Shown: positions 23,539 to 25,811 of the stretch, piece by piece
Layout of the letters: the number at the start of each line of letters is the position of its first letter
Numbering within the stretch: position 1 is the first letter of the stretch
NCBI GenBank assembly: GCA_022827045.1
Contig: JAJDTQ010000052.1
Coordinates: 1 to 25,811, forward strand
Length of the DNA: 25,811 nt
Direction of reading: 5' to 3'
Origin: Candidatus Binatia bacterium
GTDB taxonomy: Bacteria > Desulfobacterota_B > Binatia > UBA9968 > JAJDTQ01
Translations under genes and position numbers: made by a program
Notes under the pieces: model-generated
The model's database searches: none
Seen by the model: only the letters and a program-made list of their open reading frames with translations
Told to the model about the DNA's origin: nothing

Positions 23539-24618
23539 ATGGCGACATTCGACGGCAGGCTCAGTCTACAGTTCGTGATCCACCTGGCGAACCGGTACAC
23601 CGTGAATCAGCTCGTGGAGCTGGCCGAGCTGGCATACGGGCGCGGCTTCGAACGTATCTGGGTCAACGACAACGCGCGTTACCGGAGCCAGGTCGTGATC
23701 CTCTCCGCCATCGCGGCGCGCGTGCCCATCGGCATCGGCACCGCGATCCTGGTGCCTTATCTTCACCATCCCATCGAGGTGGTGGACTCGCTCGGGGCTC
23801 TGTCCGAGCTGAGCGAGGGCCGGGAGATCGGCTTCGGGCTCGCCCGGGGCGACCTGGCGCAAACGCCACAGCACGTCGACGTGCGCCGGCCCATCTCGCT
23901 GGTCCGGGAGCTGGCCGTGTTCGCGCGCCGCGCTCTTTCCGGCGAGAGCGTTTCCTACGGCGATTTCCCCGTGCTCTGCGAATACTACCACCTGAATTCC
24001 GCCGGCAGGTTCCAGCTCGCCTTCGAGCCGAAGTCCCCGGTGGTGATCTATTCCGGCGGCAACGGCCCGCAGTCGCTGCGCATGGGGGGCCAGGCCATGG
24101 ACGGGCTCATCAGCTCCGGAACGTTCATCCCCATGCTGCGGGCGGGGCGGCTGAAGGAGATGCACGAGATGATCGAGGCCGGCGCCCGCAGCGTGGACCC
24201 CGACAAGAAGGTGCGCAAGATGGTGGAGCTCAACGTGTCCGTCTCGCAAGACCGTGACGCCGCCATCGAGTTTCCCAAACGCCAGGTGTCCCATTCGATC
24301 CTGCAGTGGGAAGCGCTCAAGTTCACGCCGGAGGAGTACGATCGCCTCGGGGTGGAGCGGGAAAAGGTGCTGGAGCTCAAGGAAATGTTCGCCGGAGGTG
24401 CCACTGTCGAGGAAGCGGCGGAGATGGTGACCGAGGAGATGGTCCTGAACTACTACGTTGCCGGGCGTCCGGAGGAGGTGGCGGATCAGATCGTCGATTT
24501 GGCGGGGCAGGCCCAGGAGATGGGCTACGACGAGATCGCCTTCGCCAAGCTCGGGCCGGACTACGCCGAGGCCATCAACATGCTGGCGGACAGCGTGATT
24601 CCGCGGTTGAGGGGGTAG
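23539..24618 (+). CDS. LLM-class oxidoreductase, tandem copy 2
   Basis: A 359-residue protein from ATG 23539, the same length as the preceding copy. It conserves NDNARYRSQVV, HHPIEVVDSL, ELSEGREIGFGLARGD, YSGGNGPQSLRMGG and the C-terminal YDEIAFAKLGPDY. It differs in the DLAQTPQHVDVRRPIS loop and in SGRFQLAFEP-like positions. Both copies keep all the flavin-site residues that I can see, so neither looks decayed. A separate ribosome site and a repeat-bearing gap suggest the two may be transcribed together but translated independently. The stop codon is three bases from the end of the convergent TPR gene. Confidence 0.92.
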   Translation: MATFDGRLSLQFVIHLANRYTVNQLVELAELAYGRGFERIWVNDNARYRSQVVILSAIAARVPIGIGTAILVPYLHHPIEVVDSLGALSELSEGREIGFGLARGDLAQTPQHVDVRRPISLVRELAVFARRALSGESVSYGDFPVLCEYYHLNSAGRFQLAFEPKSPVVIYSGGNGPQSLRMGGQAMDGLISSGTFIPMLRAGRLKEMHEMIEAGARSVDPDKKVRKMVELNVSVSQDRDAAIEFPKRQVSHSILQWEALKFTPEEYDRLGVEREKVLELKEMFAGGATVEEAAEMVTEEMVLNYYVAGRPEEVADQIVDLAGQAQEMGYDEIAFAKLGPDYAEAINMLADSVIPRLRG

Positions 24619-24621
24619 CGT

Positions 24622-25173
24622 TTACAGCGAACGCTTCTTCTGCCGCTCCCGCAATGTCTCCAGGTTCTGTCGCGCTCCTTCGGCGAAGGGATGCACGGCC
24701 AGGGTTGCCTCGAAGGCGCTGATGGCGGCTTCTTCGTTGCCCATTGCCACCATGATGAGCCCCAGGCCGGAGAGGGCGCCGAAGTGGCGCGGCTCGAGCT
24801 CCAGGGTCTTGTCGATGTCCCGCACCGAAGCGCGGTAGTCGCCCATCAGGTAGTAGACCGTGGCGCGCTTGTTCCAGGCCTCGGCGAAATCGGGTTTGAG
24901 GTCGATCATCTCTCCGAAGGTTTGTACGGCCGCCGGGTAGTCCTGGGCGGACATGTGCGCCAGCCCCCGGCGCATGAGTTCGTTGACGCGGTCGTCGTCC
25001 GATTCATGCCAGATGGCCCAGATGAGGTTCGTCGCCACGGCCGCGTCTCTGGCGTCGTCGGTGGTGTGCAGCCGTCCGAAAAGGGCGTCGAGCCGGGGGT
25101 CTGTCTGGTCAGCCATGAGGGTTGCGGGTGAAATCAACAGAAACGCAACGAGTATCGCCCTGACGATTTCCAC
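24622..25173 (-). CDS. Secreted or periplasmic TPR-repeat protein
   Basis: A 183-residue protein from GTG 25173, which gives a good signal peptide (MEIVRAILVAFLLISPATLM followed by A-D-Q). At least three tetratricopeptide-like helix pairs follow: RGLAHMSAQDYPAAVQTFGE, WNKRATVYYLMGDYRASVRD and LSGLGLIMVAMGNEEAAISA. TPR arrays mediate protein-protein contacts. The start could be earlier in the frame (to 25281), but the extra N-terminal residues would hide the signal peptide. The function is unknown. It converges on the LLM copy 2 gene with a three-base gap. Confidence 0.82.
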   Translation of the reverse strand: MEIVRAILVAFLLISPATLMADQTDPRLDALFGRLHTTDDARDAAVATNLIWAIWHESDDDRVNELMRRGLAHMSAQDYPAAVQTFGEMIDLKPDFAEAWNKRATVYYLMGDYRASVRDIDKTLELEPRHFGALSGLGLIMVAMGNEEAAISAFEATLAVHPFAEGARQNLETLRERQKKRSL

Positions 25174-25333
25174 GAAACCACAATACAGGGTGTGGTTTCC
25201 GCGCGTCAACACGCAGGGTTGGGACGGGACGCGTTTGCCGACGCGAACCAAGTCGGCTATGGATGGGTCCTGAATCAGCACTTAGGGAAAGGCGGCCGCG
25301 CCGCCGTCAAGCTATCCAGGGAGCTCAACGATC

Positions 25334-25811
25334 ATGGGAACAACACTTGTCACCGGAGTGGGCCTCGTCGGCACGTCGTTCGCGCAGTGCGCCCTCGAGC
25401 GCAACGAGAAGCTGGTCTTCTACGACTTCATGCCGCGCACGGAGTATCTGCACCGGAAGCTCGGCACGGCGGACGTGGAGGTGGTGCAGAAGGACATCCG
25501 CGATCTGCCGGCGCTGACCGAGGCGATGCAACGATACCGGCCCGAGACCGTCGTGCACACCGCCGGGCTCATCGGCGGAAGGGTGGAGGAGTCGCTTTAC
25601 AGCGGGCTTCAGATCAACGTAATGGGGACCATCAACGTGCTGGAAGCCGCGCGGCTTACCGGCGTGAAGCGGTTCGTCCTGATCAGCACCTTCGGCGCCT
25701 ATGACCGGCGGCGCGCCGGGGACCAGCCCACCCACGAGGACATGCCCCGGGGCCCGGGAGCGGGCTACGGCAATTCCAAGGCCACCAAGGAGCTGATGGC
25801 GGAGGCCTACC
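25334..25811 (+). CDS. NAD-dependent epimerase/dehydratase, truncated by the window edge
   Basis: The first 159 residues are present from ATG 25334; the gene runs off the right edge. The Rossmann motif TGVGLVGTS (7-15) opens the protein. VVHTAGLIGGRVEESL, INVMGTINVLEAARLTGVKR and LISTFGAYDR follow the classical extended-SDR order, and the catalytic Y-x-x-x-K appears in GYGNSKATKE. It probably acts on a nucleotide sugar or a related metabolite with NAD as cofactor. The substrate cannot be named from the N-terminal half. Confidence 0.88.
   Translation, partial: MGTTLVTGVGLVGTSFAQCALERNEKLVFYDFMPRTEYLHRKLGTADVEVVQKDIRDLPALTEAMQRYRPETVVHTAGLIGGRVEESLYSGLQINVMGTINVLEAARLTGVKRFVLISTFGAYDRRRAGDQPTHEDMPRGPGAGYGNSKATKELMAEAY

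Noticed and set aside
1..25811. A reassigned genetic code with UGA as Trp or Gly.
   Set aside because: TGA serves as the evident stop of many intact genes here (for example 856-858, 6845-6847, 14507-14509 and 10089-10091), and only two in-frame TGAs occur, both at redox Cys sites.
1..25811. Selenocysteine tRNA, selA/selB/selD or a CRISPR array inside the window.
   Set aside because: No such genes and no regularly spaced direct repeats were seen; the machinery must lie elsewhere.

Overview
This is a high-GC bacterial chromosome segment, apparently from an environmental, metabolically versatile organism. The gene mix is an orphan TTT-type solute receptor, UbiD decarboxylase with CoA ligase, a molybdenum hydroxylase, several luciferase-like (LLM) oxidoreductases, SDR and AKR enzymes, and alpha/beta hydrolases. 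That repertoire recalls soil or marine Tectomicrobia, Rokubacteria or deltaproteobacterial relatives, but the window alone does not fix the taxon. No rRNA, tRNA or CRISPR array was seen.

The main discovery is two genes that ordinary gene calling breaks or misses, because each has an in-frame TGA exactly at a redox-active cysteine position. At 1755-2324 (minus strand) an OsmC/Ohr-like protein reads G-F-[TGA]-M where the family has its peroxidatic Cys. At 9858-10091 (plus strand) a 77-codon glutaredoxin reads G-[TGA]-P-P-C in place of CPPC. In both, an 8-bp stem-loop with a small apical loop carrying a GU dinucleotide lies about 20-24 nt after the TGA, as expected of a bacterial SECIS element. 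TGA is a normal stop elsewhere in the window, including at the end of the glutaredoxin itself. Both are therefore best read as selenoproteins, and the organism as selenocysteine-decoding. The selA/selB/selC/selD machinery is not in this window.

Layout. 1-2324: a tail of an unidentified gene, a DUF72 protein, a polysaccharide-deacetylase-family enzyme and the convergent OsmC selenoprotein. 2467-5247: a ubiD-like decarboxylase followed directly by an acyl-CoA ligase, probably one aromatic or unsaturated acid pathway. 5248-7850: a lower-GC accessory island with a small two-helix membrane protein, then a translationally coupled HipA-like kinase and DUF3037 pair, then a strong hairpin. 7848-8675: an IS481-type transposase missing its N-terminus, abutting the stop codon of the TTT receptor gene (8674-9723). 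9858-10091: selenoglutaredoxin, divergent from the receptor gene. 10183-13768: a three-gene molybdenum hydroxylase operon (FAD, 2Fe-2S, Mo subunits) on the minus strand. 13988-15637: a secreted ricin-B-like protein and a radical SAM protein. 15739-17743: SDR and AKR oxidoreductases separated by a 165-bp palindromic MITE-like element. 17774-20456: a receiver-like protein lacking its phospho-acceptor Asp and two alpha/beta hydrolases, all on the minus strand. 20536-24618: an LLM oxidoreductase, undecaprenyl-diphosphatase on the minus strand, and a tandem pair of nearly identical-length LLM oxidoreductases. 24622-25811: a secreted TPR protein and a truncated NAD-dependent epimerase.

Short hairpin repeats (GTAGGGGC-type at 15642 and 21409, GGATTA...TAATCC at 23475) sit between genes. 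The first two lie between convergent gene pairs and could act as bidirectional terminators.
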